Assembly: GCA_036004685.1 (NCBI GenBank)
Contig: DASYRE010000048.1
Coordinates: 1-64,000, forward strand
Direction of reading: 5' to 3'
From: Candidatus Polarisedimenticolia bacterium
GTDB lineage: Bacteria > Acidobacteriota > Polarisedimenticolia > Gp22-AA2 > AA152
DNA: 64,000 bases
Below the pieces are notes generated by a model. The model saw nothing but the letters and a program-made list of their open reading frames with translations, was not told the DNA's origin and searched no databases. Below are positions 45,553 through 54,534 of this stretch, one piece after another. Position numbers and translations under genes: made by a program. Each line of letters starts with the position of its first letter. Position 1 is the stretch's first letter.

Positions 45553-46233
45553 ATGATCGGACGGAATGCCCGAGCTCTTTCGGCATCGCTCGTCGTCTGG
45601 ATCGTCCTCGCCGCGTGCGCTTCCGCCCCGCAGCATAAGAAGACGGTCAATCGCCAGGCGGAGCAGTATTTCCGGCTGGGACAGGTGAATTTCACCGAAG
45701 GGAAGAACCAGGAAGCGATCGCCAACCTGAAAAAATCGATCCAGCTCGATCCAGGCGCCGCGGACGCCCACAGCTACCTCGGGACGGTCTATTTCCTCCT
45801 GAGCGACTATGCGAACGCCGAGAAGGAGCTGCTGGAGGCCATCAAGCTGAATCCGTACGACACCGACGCCAAGAACTCTCTCGGAGCGGTCTACACCAAG
45901 ACGCGCCGGCCGGAGAAGGCGCTCGCGATCTTCGAGGAAGCGCTGAAAGACCGGACCTATCCGAGCCCGGAGAAGATCCTCTACAACCTCGGGACGCTGC
46001 ACCTCGAGGCGAAGCGCTACCCGCAGGCGGAAGACGCCTTCCGGCGGGCCGTGGCCGCGAACGCGGCCTACGCCAAGGGATACTACGGTCTGGGCCTGGC
46101 CTTCGCCGACACCGGGAGAATCGAGGACGCCAGGGCCAGCTTTCGAAAGGTGATCTCCCTCGATCCGAAGAGTCCCGAAGCAATCCGAGCCCAGGAGTAC
46201 CTGGCCCGCCAGGCGGCTCCCCGGAAGGGTTGA
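45553..46233 (+). CDS. TPR lipoprotein, PilF/PilW-like
   Basis: 226 residues from the ATG at 45553, preferred because GGAGA stands six bases before it and because the protein then opens with a clean lipoprotein signal ending VLAAC. The frame is open back to 45499, but that ATG has no Shine-Dalgarno. After the Cys come five TPR-type repeats (VNRQAEQYFRLGQVNFTEGK; DAHSYLGTVYFLLSDYANAE; AKNSLGAVYTKTRRPEKALA; and two more). Resembles pilotins that assemble type IV pilus secretins; the link to pilT here is inference. Confidence 0.82.
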   Translation: MIGRNARALSASLVVWIVLAACASAPQHKKTVNRQAEQYFRLGQVNFTEGKNQEAIANLKKSIQLDPGAADAHSYLGTVYFLLSDYANAEKELLEAIKLNPYDTDAKNSLGAVYTKTRRPEKALAIFEEALKDRTYPSPEKILYNLGTLHLEAKRYPQAEDAFRRAVAANAAYAKGYYGLGLAFADTGRIEDARASFRKVISLDPKSPEAIRAQEYLARQAAPRKG

Positions 46234-46264
46234 TTCGCATGACACTCGCGCCGAGCCGCGTTCC

Positions 46265-47227
46265 ATGAGCCCCGACTCCGGAGCCCCGGGAGGAGCCGTG
46301 CGCAAGCTCCTTCGCGGGCTTGGCAAGACGCGCGACGGCGTGCTGGGACGGCTGAAGGATCTCGTGCGCGCTCCCGCGCGTCTCGACGCCGATCTCCTCG
46401 AGGAGCTGGAGACGCTCTTGATCCTGTCCGATGTCGGCCCCTCGCTCACGGGGGAAGTCGTTCAATCCTTGAAAAGGACGGGGGCCGGCCTGGAGGTGAA
46501 GGACTGGAGTGTTCTGGCGGACCTGGTGAAGCAGGAGATGAAGCGGATTCTCCTCTCCGGAAGGGCGCCTCTTCCCCCCAGGGTCGAGGAAGGGCCCGAG
46601 GTGGTCCTGCTCGTCGGGGTCAACGGGGGCGGCAAGACGACGACCGCGGGGAAGCTCGCGGCGCGCTGGGCGGGGGAGGGACGGCGCGGGCTTCTCTGCG
46701 CCGCCGACACGTTTCGCGCCGCCGCCGTCGAGCAGATCGCGATCTGGGGAAAACGGGCGGGCGTCGATCTGATCCGTCACCAGTCCGGCGCCGATCCCTC
46801 GGCGGTGGTCTATGACTCGGTGGAGGCCGCCCTGGCCCGGCGGTGCGACTTCCTGATCGTCGACACGGCGGGCCGGCTGCACACGCGCGAGCCGCTGATG
46901 CAGGAGCTCGAGAAAGTCGTCCGGGTCGTGCGCAAGCGAATCGCCTCGGCGCCGCATCAGGTCCTTCTGGTCCTGGACGCCACGACCGGCCAGAACGGCG
47001 TGGCCCAAGCGCGCCGATTCCTGGAAGTCTCCGGCGTGACGGGCCTCGTCCTGACCAAGCTCGACGGCACGGCCAAGGGAGGCGTCGCCCTCGGCATCGC
47101 GCGGGACCTTGGCATCCCGCTGCGCTGGATCGGAGTGGGCGAGGGAGCCGAGGATCTCGTCGAGTTCGACGCGGACGCCTATCTGGATGGAATCTTCGCC
47201 GAAAAGATTCCGGCCGCGGCGGGCTGA
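46265..47227 (+). CDS. ftsY: Signal recognition particle receptor FtsY
   Basis: 320 residues; short form without an acidic A domain. An N-domain (about 1-105) precedes the SRP GTPase G-domain: [50 protein letters not shown]. Docks ribosome-SRP complexes at the membrane with Ffh, encoded at 50378-51706. The stop is four bases before the ribD start. Confidence 0.95.
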   Translation: MSPDSGAPGGAVRKLLRGLGKTRDGVLGRLKDLVRAPARLDADLLEELETLLILSDVGPSLTGEVVQSLKRTGAGLEVKDWSVLADLVKQEMKRILLSGRAPLPPRVEEGPEVVLLVGVNGGGKTTTAGKLAARWAGEGRRGLLCAADTFRAAAVEQIAIWGKRAGVDLIRHQSGADPSAVVYDSVEAALARRCDFLIVDTAGRLHTREPLMQELEKVVRVVRKRIASAPHQVLLVLDATTGQNGVAQARRFLEVSGVTGLVLTKLDGTAKGGVALGIARDLGIPLRWIGVGEGAEDLVEFDADAYLDGIFAEKIPAAAG

Positions 47228-47231
47228 GATC

Positions 47232-48362
47232 GTGGAAGCCGGAGGAGGCGAAGAGCAGGATCGCAAGTGCCTCTCGGCGTGCTTCGATCTCGCGCTGCTC
47301 GGCGAAGGCGAGACGAGTCCGAATCCGATGGTCGGCGCGTTGCTGGTCAAGGAGGGGCGGATCCTGGGCCAGGGGTATCACCGCCGCGCCGGGGATCCCC
47401 ACGCCGAAGTGGAGGCGCTGGCCTCGGCCGGCGACGGAGCCCGCGGCGGCACGCTGTACGTCAACCTCGAGCCCTGCGTCCATCACGGCCGCACGCCGCC
47501 CTGCGCCGACGCTCTCATCCGGGCCGGGGTGAGCGAAGTTGTCGCGTGCATGACCGATCCCGATCCCCGCGTGAACGGTGGCGGGTTCCGGAAGTTGCGG
47601 GAGGCCGGAGTCCGCGTCCGGACGGGAATTCTCGAGCGGGAGGCCCGCCGCTTCAACGAGAGGTTCATCAAGTTCGTGACGCGGGGCGTGCCGTTCGTGA
47701 TTCTCAAGGCGGCCATGACTCTCGACGGCCGGATCGCCGCCGCCTCCGGCGAGTCGCGGTGGATCACTTCTTCGGAGTCGCGGCAGGAGGCGCAGCGCCT
47801 GCGCTATCAGAGCGACGCCATCCTCGTCGGGATCAATACGGCCGTCGCGGACGATCCGTTGCTCACGGCGCGTCATCAAAGCGGCAAGGCGCTGGTCCGC
47901 GTGGTCCTCGACTCGCGCCTTCGCCTGCCGCCCTCGGCGAGGCTGCTGGCGAACGCCGACGGAGGGAAGACGATCGTCTATGCGCTCGCCGGGGCGCCGG
48001 CTGCCCCGCGGCAGCGTCTGGAGCGGCTCCCAGGGGTCGAGGTCGTCGAGGTGGACGGCACGCCGGGCGCGCTCGGCTGGAGCGCGATTCTGAAGGACCT
48101 GGCGCGCCGTCAAGTGGGTAGCGTCCTTGTGGAAGGGGGAGGGCGCGTCCTGGGCAGCGCGCTCGCCGGCCGGGCCGGCGATCGGATCGCTCTGTTCATC
48201 GCGCCGCGGATTCTGGGGGAAGGCGGCACGCCGGTGGCGAACGGCCTGCGGGTCGGAAAGCTGGAGGAAGCGCTGCCGATTCACGAATGGAGCTGGCGGG
48301 CGGTCGGCCCCGATCTTCTCGTCGAGGGCTATCTGAAGCCGCCGGAGGAGATCGTCGGCTGA
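47232..48362 (+). CDS. ribD: Bifunctional riboflavin deaminase/reductase RibD
   Basis: 376 residues from the GTG at 47232. A deaminase domain (PHAEVEAL and [11 protein letters not shown] zinc ligands) and a DHFR-like reductase domain ([34 protein letters not shown]) carry out the second and third steps of riboflavin synthesis. The start is just after ftsY, without a strong Shine-Dalgarno. The stop overlaps the ribE ATG. Confidence 0.94.
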   Translation: MEAGGGEEQDRKCLSACFDLALLGEGETSPNPMVGALLVKEGRILGQGYHRRAGDPHAEVEALASAGDGARGGTLYVNLEPCVHHGRTPPCADALIRAGVSEVVACMTDPDPRVNGGGFRKLREAGVRVRTGILEREARRFNERFIKFVTRGVPFVILKAAMTLDGRIAAASGESRWITSSESRQEAQRLRYQSDAILVGINTAVADDPLLTARHQSGKALVRVVLDSRLRLPPSARLLANADGGKTIVYALAGAPAAPRQRLERLPGVEVVEVDGTPGALGWSAILKDLARRQVGSVLVEGGGRVLGSALAGRAGDRIALFIAPRILGEGGTPVANGLRVGKLEEALPIHEWSWRAVGPDLLVEGYLKPPEEIVG

Positions 48363-48985
48363 TGTTCACGGGCTTGGTGGAGCGCGTCGGGGCGGTGGCC
48401 AGCCGGCGCGGCGGGAAAGACGGCGCGCGGCTGCGCATCGAATGCGGCGCGATGGCCGGCGGCCTGGGCGCGGGGGAGAGCGTCGCGGTGGACGGCGTCT
48501 GCCTCACCGTGATCCGGACCGGCGACCGCTGGTTCGAGACCGAGATCCATCCGGAGACTCTCCGCTGCACCGTCCTGGGAGAGCGGGCGGAGGGAAGCCG
48601 CGTCAATCTGGAGCGGGCCGTGCGGGCCGAGGACCGTCTCGGCGGCCATCTCGTCCAGGGCCACGTCGATGGAGTCGGCACGCTGCTGGAGATCGGGCCG
48701 GAGGGAGAGGGGCGCCGGGCCCGAGTGGCCGCGCCGCCCGGGCTGCGCCGCTATCTGGCTGTCAAGGGATCGGTCGCCTTGGACGGCGTGAGCCTCACGA
48801 TCGCTTCTCTCGGCGCGGAGGACTTCGAAGTGGCGTTGATTCCGCATACTCTGGCGCATACGACTCTGGGGGATTGGTCCGTTCCGAGGCGAATCAACGT
48901 GGAAGTCGACCTGATCGCCAAATACGTGGAGCGACTTCTGGAGAGCTGGAAGTCGGACGCGGCCTCCGCAGGGGCGAGAGGATGA
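48362..48985 (+). CDS. ribE: Riboflavin synthase alpha chain
   Basis: 207 residues. The two tandem lumazine-binding barrels are visible: the first starts [12 protein letters not shown] and has VDGVCLTVI, the second has GHVDGVGTL and [11 protein letters not shown]. Joins two lumazines to make riboflavin. The ATG overlaps the ribD stop. No FMN riboswitch is seen anywhere before the rib genes. Confidence 0.95.
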   Translation: MFTGLVERVGAVASRRGGKDGARLRIECGAMAGGLGAGESVAVDGVCLTVIRTGDRWFETEIHPETLRCTVLGERAEGSRVNLERAVRAEDRLGGHLVQGHVDGVGTLLEIGPEGEGRRARVAAPPGLRRYLAVKGSVALDGVSLTIASLGAEDFEVALIPHTLAHTTLGDWSVPRRINVEVDLIAKYVERLLESWKSDAASAGARG

Positions 48986-48995
48986 GGAGAGAGGC

Positions 48996-50276
48996 ATGAA
49001 AGCCGGAGCGTCGCGCAAGAAGGGGAAGGGCCGGCTCGCCGGCTCGCCGCCGCGGAGAAGCGTTCCGGCCCGCACCGGCTTCGCCACCGTGGAGGAAGCC
49101 GTCCGAGACATCGCCGCGGGGCGCATGGTCGTGGTCGTCGACGACGAGGAACGGGAGAACGAGGGGGATCTGACGCTGGCGGCCGAGAAAGTCACGCCGG
49201 ACGCCATCAATTTCATGGCTCGCTACGGGAGAGGGCTCATCTGCCTCCCCATGACGCGCCAGCGCCTCCAGGAGCTGGAGATTCCGTTGATGGTGGAACA
49301 GAACACGTCCACGTACCAGACGGCGTTCTGCGTGAGCGTCGAGGCCAAGAAGAAGGTCTCCACCGGAATCTCCGCGGCGGATCGCGCCGAGACGGTCCGT
49401 GCCGCCATCGATCCGTCGACCCGCGCGCAGGATCTGGCTCGTCCCGGCCACATGTTTCCCTTGATGGCGATGGACGGCGGCGTTCTCAAGCGCGCCGGGC
49501 AGACGGAAGCGGCCGTGGATCTCGCGCGTCTCGCCGGATTGCGCCCGGCCGGCGTCATCTGCGAGATCCTGAAGGAGGACGGGACGATGGCGCGCATCCC
49601 GGATCTGCTGAAGTTCTCGCAGAAGCACCGGATTCGCATCCTGACGATCGCCGATCTCATCCGCTACCGCGTGCGTCACGAGCGTTTGGTCCGCCGCGTC
49701 GCCCAGCCCAAGCTTCCGACCCGCTACGGCGACTTCCGGATCATCGTCTACGAGAGCGATATCGAGCCCAAGAACCACCTTGCCCTGGTGATGGGGGAGA
49801 TCTCGCCGGAGGAGCCGGTGCTGGTCCGGGTCCATTCCGAGTGTCTGACGGGAGACGTGTTCGGGTCGACCCGCTGCGACTGCGGGCCTCAGCTCCAGAA
49901 GGCGCTCGAGATCATCGCCCGCGAGGGCAAGGGGATCATCGTTTACCTCCGGCAGGAGGGAAGGGGCATCGGACTGGTGAACAAGCTCCGGGCCTACGAG
50001 CTCCAGGACAAAGGCGAGGATACGGTTCAGGCGAACCACAGCCTGGGATTCAAGGCCGACTACCGCGACTATGGAATCGGAGCCCAAATCCTCCGGGATC
50101 TGGGGGCCCGCCGCCTGCGCGTGCTCACCAACAATCCCGTGAAGTTCATCGGCCTGAAAGGCTACGGACTCGAAATCGTCGAGAGGGTCCCCCTCGAGAT
50201 CCCACCCTCCGGAGAGACGCTGCGCTACCTCAAGACGAAGAAAGAGAAGTTGGGCCACATCCTCTCTCTCGTGTAG
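48996..50276 (+). CDS. ribBA: Bifunctional DHBP synthase/GTP cyclohydrolase II (altered DHBP site)
   Basis: 426 residues. The N-terminal DHBP synthase half has [17 protein letters not shown] and [13 protein letters not shown]. The normally invariant RAGHTEA reads RAGQTEA, with Gln169 (codon CAG 49500-49502) at the place of the metal-binding, catalytic His. The C-terminal GTP cyclohydrolase II half is intact, with zinc cysteines in [18 protein letters not shown] and [20 protein letters not shown]. So the first-step enzyme RibA should work, while RibB activity is doubtful unless supplied elsewhere. About 30 residues of basic extension precede the first domain. ribH is absent from the cluster. 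Confidence 0.93.
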   Translation: MKAGASRKKGKGRLAGSPPRRSVPARTGFATVEEAVRDIAAGRMVVVVDDEERENEGDLTLAAEKVTPDAINFMARYGRGLICLPMTRQRLQELEIPLMVEQNTSTYQTAFCVSVEAKKKVSTGISAADRAETVRAAIDPSTRAQDLARPGHMFPLMAMDGGVLKRAGQTEAAVDLARLAGLRPAGVICEILKEDGTMARIPDLLKFSQKHRIRILTIADLIRYRVRHERLVRRVAQPKLPTRYGDFRIIVYESDIEPKNHLALVMGEISPEEPVLVRVHSECLTGDVFGSTRCDCGPQLQKALEIIAREGKGIIVYLRQEGRGIGLVNKLRAYELQDKGEDTVQANHSLGFKADYRDYGIGAQILRDLGARRLRVLTNNPVKFIGLKGYGLEIVERVPLEIPPSGETLRYLKTKKEKLGHILSLV

Positions 50277-50301
50277 ATCCGCCGGCTGAATCAGGATCTC
50301 G

Positions 50302-50329
50302 TTGACAGCTTTCTTCTAACCACTATAAA
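50302..50329 (+). promoter_or_regulatory. Sigma-70-type promoter of ffh
   Basis: TTGACA (50302-50307), a 16-base spacer and TATAAA (50324-50329), 48 bases before the ffh ATG. It is the likely start of the ffh-rpsP-khpA-rimM-trmD-rplS-rnhB operon. Confidence 0.65.
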
Positions 50330-50377
50330 ATCAGCAGTTTTTAATCACCAACCGAAGCGGAACGAAGCGGAGACGCG

Positions 50378-51706
50378 ATGTTCGATCAGCTCAGCGGCAG
50401 GATCCAGGAGGCGCTGCGCCGGCTGCGCAGCCAGGGCCACCTGACCGAAGCCTCGGTCGGCGAAGGAATCCGCGAGATTCGCCGGGCCCTCCTCGAAGCC
50501 GACGTGAACCTGCAGGTCGTTCAGGATTTTCTCGCCAAGGTGAAGGAGCGCGCCGTAGGGGCCGAGGTCCTGGCGAGTCTCTCGCCGGGCCAGCAGCTCG
50601 TGGGAATCGTCCATGAAGAGCTGGAGGCGCTTCTGACCGGTCCCGGCCAGAAGCTCCAAACGGCGTCGATGCCGCCGACGGTGGTGGTGCTGTGCGGTCT
50701 GCAGGGCTCGGGCAAAACCACCACGGCCGGGAAGCTGGGATTGTACTTGAGGAGCCGGAGCCATCTTCCGATGCTCGTGTCGGTCGACACGCACCGTCCC
50801 GCCGCCCGCGAGCAGCTGGCGACGGTGGCCCAGTCCGTCCAGGTGCGCTGGTCGAAAGTGACCGGGGAGGACCCGGTCGACCTCGCCGCGCGCGCCTTGT
50901 ACGAGGCCCGCCAGTCGGGCAGCGATTATCTTCTCGTCGACACCGCGGGGCGCCTGCAGATCGATCAAAAGCTCATGGACGAGCTCGCCGCGGTGGTGCG
51001 CCGGGTGGTGCCGACGGAGATCCTGTACGTCGCCGACGCGATGTCGGGGCAGGACGCCGTGCGCAGCGCCGCCGAGTTCCACCGTCGCGTCCAGCTCACC
51101 GGCATCATCCTCACGAAGCTCGACGGGGACGCGCGCGGCGGCGCCGCCCTCTCGGTGCGCAGCGTGACGGGCGTTCCGATCAAGTTCGTGGGGACCGGAG
51201 AGAAGCCGGGGGATCTGGAGGCGTTTCATCCCGATCGGATGGCCTCGCGGATTCTCGGCATGGGCGACGTCCTGAGCCTCGTGGAGAAGGCGCAGACTGC
51301 CTTCGATCAAAAGGAAGCCGAGGCGATCGAGAAGAAGCTCCGGAAGCAGGAGTTCACCTTGCAGGATTTCCTCGATCAGATGGGCAAGATCCGCCGGATG
51401 GGCTCGCTCCAGGACATCCTCGGGATGATCCCGGGTCTCCCGGCGATGGCCGGCGCGGAGGTGGACGAGAAGAAGATGGTCCGCACCGAGGCCATCATCC
51501 GCTCCATGACGGCGGTGGAAAGGCGCCGGCCGGAGATCCTCGACGGCAGCCGCCGGCGGCGGATCGCGCGCGGCTCCGGCACCTCGGTGCAGGAAGTCAA
51601 CGCGTTGCTCAGGCAGTTCAAACAGGCGCGCAAGATGATGCGCGTCTTTTCCGGGAGCGGGCCCCGCCCCTCCCTGCGATCCCTCGCGAAGGGATTCCGA
51701 AAGTGA
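50378..51706 (+). CDS. ffh: Signal recognition particle protein Ffh
   Basis: 442 residues. An N-domain, the G-domain ([48 protein letters not shown]) and a Met-rich M-domain (about 325-442, FLDQMGKIRRMGSLQDILGM) that binds 4.5S RNA and signal peptides. Partner of FtsY. Followed by rpsP after 40 bases. Confidence 0.97.
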   Translation: MFDQLSGRIQEALRRLRSQGHLTEASVGEGIREIRRALLEADVNLQVVQDFLAKVKERAVGAEVLASLSPGQQLVGIVHEELEALLTGPGQKLQTASMPPTVVVLCGLQGSGKTTTAGKLGLYLRSRSHLPMLVSVDTHRPAAREQLATVAQSVQVRWSKVTGEDPVDLAARALYEARQSGSDYLLVDTAGRLQIDQKLMDELAAVVRRVVPTEILYVADAMSGQDAVRSAAEFHRRVQLTGIILTKLDGDARGGAALSVRSVTGVPIKFVGTGEKPGDLEAFHPDRMASRILGMGDVLSLVEKAQTAFDQKEAEAIEKKLRKQEFTLQDFLDQMGKIRRMGSLQDILGMIPGLPAMAGAEVDEKKMVRTEAIIRSMTAVERRRPEILDGSRRRRIARGSGTSVQEVNALLRQFKQARKMMRVFSGSGPRPSLRSLAKGFRK

Positions 51707-51746
51707 AGGCGCGCGCGCGCCTCGCCATCCATAGGGAGGAGAAGCC

Positions 51747-51992
51747 ATGCTGAAGATCCGTCTGAGAAGGGCCGGGACGCGAAGCAAGCCCTTCTACCGA
51801 ATCGTGATTTCGGAATCGACGAACCGGCCCGAAGGGGAGTTCGTGGAGAACCTGGGCCATTACGATCCCAAGACCGAGCCGATTACCTTGAAAGTCGACG
51901 TCGCCCGCGCCGAGGCCTGGATCAAGAAAGGCGCCACCGCTTCCGACACCGTCCGCAAGCTGTTGGAGCGGGCGCGCGTGGCGCAAACCTAA
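51747..51992 (+). CDS. rpsP: 30S ribosomal protein S16
   Basis: 81 residues, beginning MLKIRLRRAGTRSKPFYRIV, the S16 signature, and containing ENLGHYDPKTEP. The usual operon order rpsP-khpA-rimM-trmD-rplS follows. GGGAGGAGAAG precedes the ATG. Confidence 0.98.
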   Translation: MLKIRLRRAGTRSKPFYRIVISESTNRPEGEFVENLGHYDPKTEPITLKVDVARAEAWIKKGATASDTVRKLLERARVAQT

Positions 51993-52014
51993 AGCGCGCC
52001 GCGGAGAGCCATCG

Positions 52015-52266
52015 ATGAACCCGGGGGAGAGAAAGATCCAGACCATGGTCGAGACGCTGGTGCGAGCCTTCGTCGATCGCCCGGAAGACGTCGTCGTGAG
52101 CCCGGCCCAAAGGCCCGACGCCGGCGTTCTGGAGCTGACGGTCGCCCCTTCGGACATGGGAAAAGTGATCGGCCGGCAGGGGAGGACGGCCCGGGCGCTG
52201 CGCACCTTGGTATCCCTGGCGGCCGAGAAGCTGAATCGCCGCTTCCACCTGCAGATTCTGGACTAG
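52015..52266 (+). CDS. khpA: KH-domain RNA-binding protein KhpA
   Basis: 83 residues. KH domain with the GxxG loop in GKVIGRQGRTARALRTL. Small RNA-binding protein normally encoded between rpsP and rimM. 22 bases after rpsP and three bases before the rimM start. Confidence 0.94.
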   Translation: MNPGERKIQTMVETLVRAFVDRPEDVVVSPAQRPDAGVLELTVAPSDMGKVIGRQGRTARALRTLVSLAAEKLNRRFHLQILD

Positions 52267-52269
52267 ATC

Positions 52270-52809
52270 TTGACAGGGGGCGGACCTGAGGCCGAGGGGG
52301 AGCGCTGGGTACAGGTGGCGCGGAAGGCCACCTTGCGAGGTCCCAAGGGTCTTTTGACAGCCCGCCTCGTCGGCAAGGGCAATCCTTTTCGGTCCGGGCA
52401 GCGCGTGGCGTTGCGACGCGGCGGCGACCATCGAGAGTATTCCCTTCAAAGCGCCGAAGTGTACCGCGACCGAGTGGTGCTAAAGCTTGCCGGGCTGACC
52501 ACCGCCCAGGACGCGGCCGTGCTGGAAGGCTCGGATATCTTGCTCCAAAGCAAGGATTTGGTTGACCTTCCAGAGGGCACTTATTATATTTTCCGCCTCG
52601 TAGGCCTGAGGGTGATCGGGCCGGAGAAGCGCTGCTTGGGGAGAGTTTTCGAAGTCATCTCAACCGGCGGGACCGATCTGCTCGTGGTCCATGATGAGGC
52701 GGGGGAAGAGCGCTTGATCCCCTTTGCCCGCGCCATTTGCAAGCGCATCGACCCGGAAGAGGGGATTATCGAGATCGACCCCCCGGAAGGGCTGCTGGAA
52801 ATCGAATGA
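52270..52809 (+). CDS. rimM: Ribosome maturation factor RimM
   Basis: 179 residues. Binds S19 and aids assembly of the 30S head. Visible: an N-terminal RimM barrel ([20 protein letters not shown]), then the PRC-barrel-type domain ([29 protein letters not shown]). The start is TTG at 52270. The stop overlaps the trmD ATG (ATGA). Confidence 0.94.
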   Translation: MTGGGPEAEGERWVQVARKATLRGPKGLLTARLVGKGNPFRSGQRVALRRGGDHREYSLQSAEVYRDRVVLKLAGLTTAQDAAVLEGSDILLQSKDLVDLPEGTYYIFRLVGLRVIGPEKRCLGRVFEVISTGGTDLLVVHDEAGEERLIPFARAICKRIDPEEGIIEIDPPEGLLEIE

Positions 52810-53510
52810 ACTTCGATGTCTTGACCATTTTTCCGGGGATGTTCGAGGGCCCGCTGACGGAGAGCATCCTGAAGCGCGGACAGGAGAGAGGTCTTCTCTC
52901 CATCCGCCTTCACGATCTTCGCCATTACGCCCACGACCGCCATCGTCAAGTGGATGACACTCCTTACGGCGGAGGGGGGGGCATGATCCTGATGCCTGGC
53001 CCGATTTTCGAGGCGGTGGAAGCGATTCGGAAGGAGTTTCCGGCGGGCCGGGATCGCGTCATCCTGCTCAGCCCCCAAGGGCCGCGCTTCAATCAGGAAA
53101 AGGCCCGGGAGCTCTGCCGGGACTGGGATCGCCTCCTGCTGATCTGCGGGCGGTACGAAGGGGTCGACGAAAGGGTGCGGGAATTCCTGGTCGACGAGGA
53201 AATTTCCGTCGGGGATTACGTCCTCACCGGAGGGGAGATTGCCGCCATGGTGCTCATCGACGCGGTGTCCCGGCTGAAACCCGGCGTCCTGGGCGGCGAG
53301 CGCAGCGCCGAAGAGGATTCCTTCATGGAGGGGCTGCTGGAATACCCGCAATACACGCGCCCGGCGGTTTTCCGCGGCCATCCGGTGCCGGAAGTCCTTT
53401 TGTCCGGCAATCACGCCGAAATCCAACGCTTTCGGCGCGAGATGGCCTTGAAGAACACGAGAATCAAGCGGCCCGATCTGATTCCGGCCTCCGATGTCGG
53501 CAAGCGCTGA
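52806..53510 (+). CDS. trmD: tRNA (guanine-N1)-methyltransferase TrmD
   Basis: 234 residues. Methylates G37 of tRNAs. Motifs: [42 protein letters not shown] and the knot segment [23 protein letters not shown] at 52806. Confidence 0.97.
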   Translation: MNFDVLTIFPGMFEGPLTESILKRGQERGLLSIRLHDLRHYAHDRHRQVDDTPYGGGGGMILMPGPIFEAVEAIRKEFPAGRDRVILLSPQGPRFNQEKARELCRDWDRLLLICGRYEGVDERVREFLVDEEISVGDYVLTGGEIAAMVLIDAVSRLKPGVLGGERSAEEDSFMEGLLEYPQYTRPAVFRGHPVPEVLLSGNHAEIQRFRREMALKNTRIKRPDLIPASDVGKR

Positions 53511-53555
53511 AGCCCGACGGAGGGGCCGGTCAACACGCAAGCAGGGAGAGGCATC

Positions 53556-53903
53556 ATGGACTGGGTGAAGATGGTTGAGGCGCGGGAGTTGCGGGAAAAG
53601 GCGCCGGTTTTCTCGGTCGGCGACACGGTGAAGGTCCACGTGAAGGTGAAGGAAGGGGAGAAGGAGCGCGTGCAGATTTTCGAGGGGATGGTGATCTCCC
53701 GCCGGGGCGGAGGGGTGAGCGCCTCGTTCACCGTCCGGAAGATATCGGACGGAGTCGGGGTGGAGAGGATTTTCCCGCTGCACTCGCCGATCCTCGAGAA
53801 GGTCGAAGTGACCCGGCAGGGCCGCGTCCGCCGCGCCAAGCTCTACTACCTCCGCGAAAGGCGCGGCAAGTCGGCGAGGATCCAGGAAAAGAAGTACGTG
53901 TGA
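53556..53903 (+). CDS. rplS: 50S ribosomal protein L19
   Basis: 115 residues. Recognised from [40 protein letters not shown] and [14 protein letters not shown]. Located at the 30S-50S interface. 45 bases after trmD, preceded by AGGGAGAGG. Confidence 0.97.
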   Translation: MDWVKMVEARELREKAPVFSVGDTVKVHVKVKEGEKERVQIFEGMVISRRGGGVSASFTVRKISDGVGVERIFPLHSPILEKVEVTRQGRVRRAKLYYLRERRGKSARIQEKKYV

Positions 53904-53919
53904 ATCGGAAGCTGTCGGC

Positions 53920-54534
53920 GTGAGGTGGATTCACGAAGACACGCTCCGGCGGGAAGGTTTCCGCCGCATCGCCGGCCTCGACGAGGTCGGCCGGGGCTCG
54001 CTGGCCGGACCCGTGGTGGCGGCCGTGGTGATCCTGGATCGATCGGCCCGCCTCCCCGGAGTGCGCGATTCCAAGCTTCTTTCCGAGGACCAGCGCCGGT
54101 CGCAATTCGGCAGGATCGCGCTCTCGGCGATGGCGTACGGCTTCGGAGTCGTGGAGGCCGAGACGGTGGACCGGATCAACGTGCTGGAGGCCTCGCGCCA
54201 GGCCATGGTCGCGGCGATCGGCTCGCTCGCCGAGCCGCCCGACGCGCTGCTCATCGACGCCGTGAGGCTTCCCGACGTCGATCTCCCGCAGCGCAGCCTC
54301 GTTCACGGCGATCGCCGGTGTCTTTCGATCGCGGCGGCCTCCATCCTCGCGAAAGTCTTCCGGGATGAGATCATGAAAGAGCTCGACGGCGTGTTTCCCG
54401 GCTATCGCTTCCGCTTCAACAAGGGCTACGGCACCGAAGAGCACCTGCGCGCGCTCACTTTCCTGGGCCCCACCCCACTGCACCGCCTGAGCTTCTCCGG
54501 CGTTCAGCCGCCTCTGTTTCCCGAGGAGGATTGA
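53920..54534 (+). CDS. rnhB: Ribonuclease HII
   Basis: 204 residues from a GTG start. Removes RNA from RNA-DNA hybrids. Catalytic Asp-Glu pair in IAGLDEVGRGSLAGPVVAA, then LLIDAVRLP, SIAAASILAKVFRDEIM and the C-terminal HRLSFSGVQ. The usual position after rplS. The stop overlaps the next ATG by one base. Confidence 0.95.
   Translation: MRWIHEDTLRREGFRRIAGLDEVGRGSLAGPVVAAVVILDRSARLPGVRDSKLLSEDQRRSQFGRIALSAMAYGFGVVEAETVDRINVLEASRQAMVAAIGSLAEPPDALLIDAVRLPDVDLPQRSLVHGDRRCLSIAAASILAKVFRDEIMKELDGVFPGYRFRFNKGYGTEEHLRALTFLGPTPLHRLSFSGVQPPLFPEED

Noticed and set aside
47228-48400. FMN riboswitch before the rib genes
   Set aside because: ftsY abuts ribD with four bases between them, leaving no room for a leader riboswitch.
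51707-51722. 16-bp GC-alternating palindrome right after ffh
   Set aside because: No T-run follows, so it is not a convincing terminator; alternating CG palindromes are common in such GC-rich DNA.
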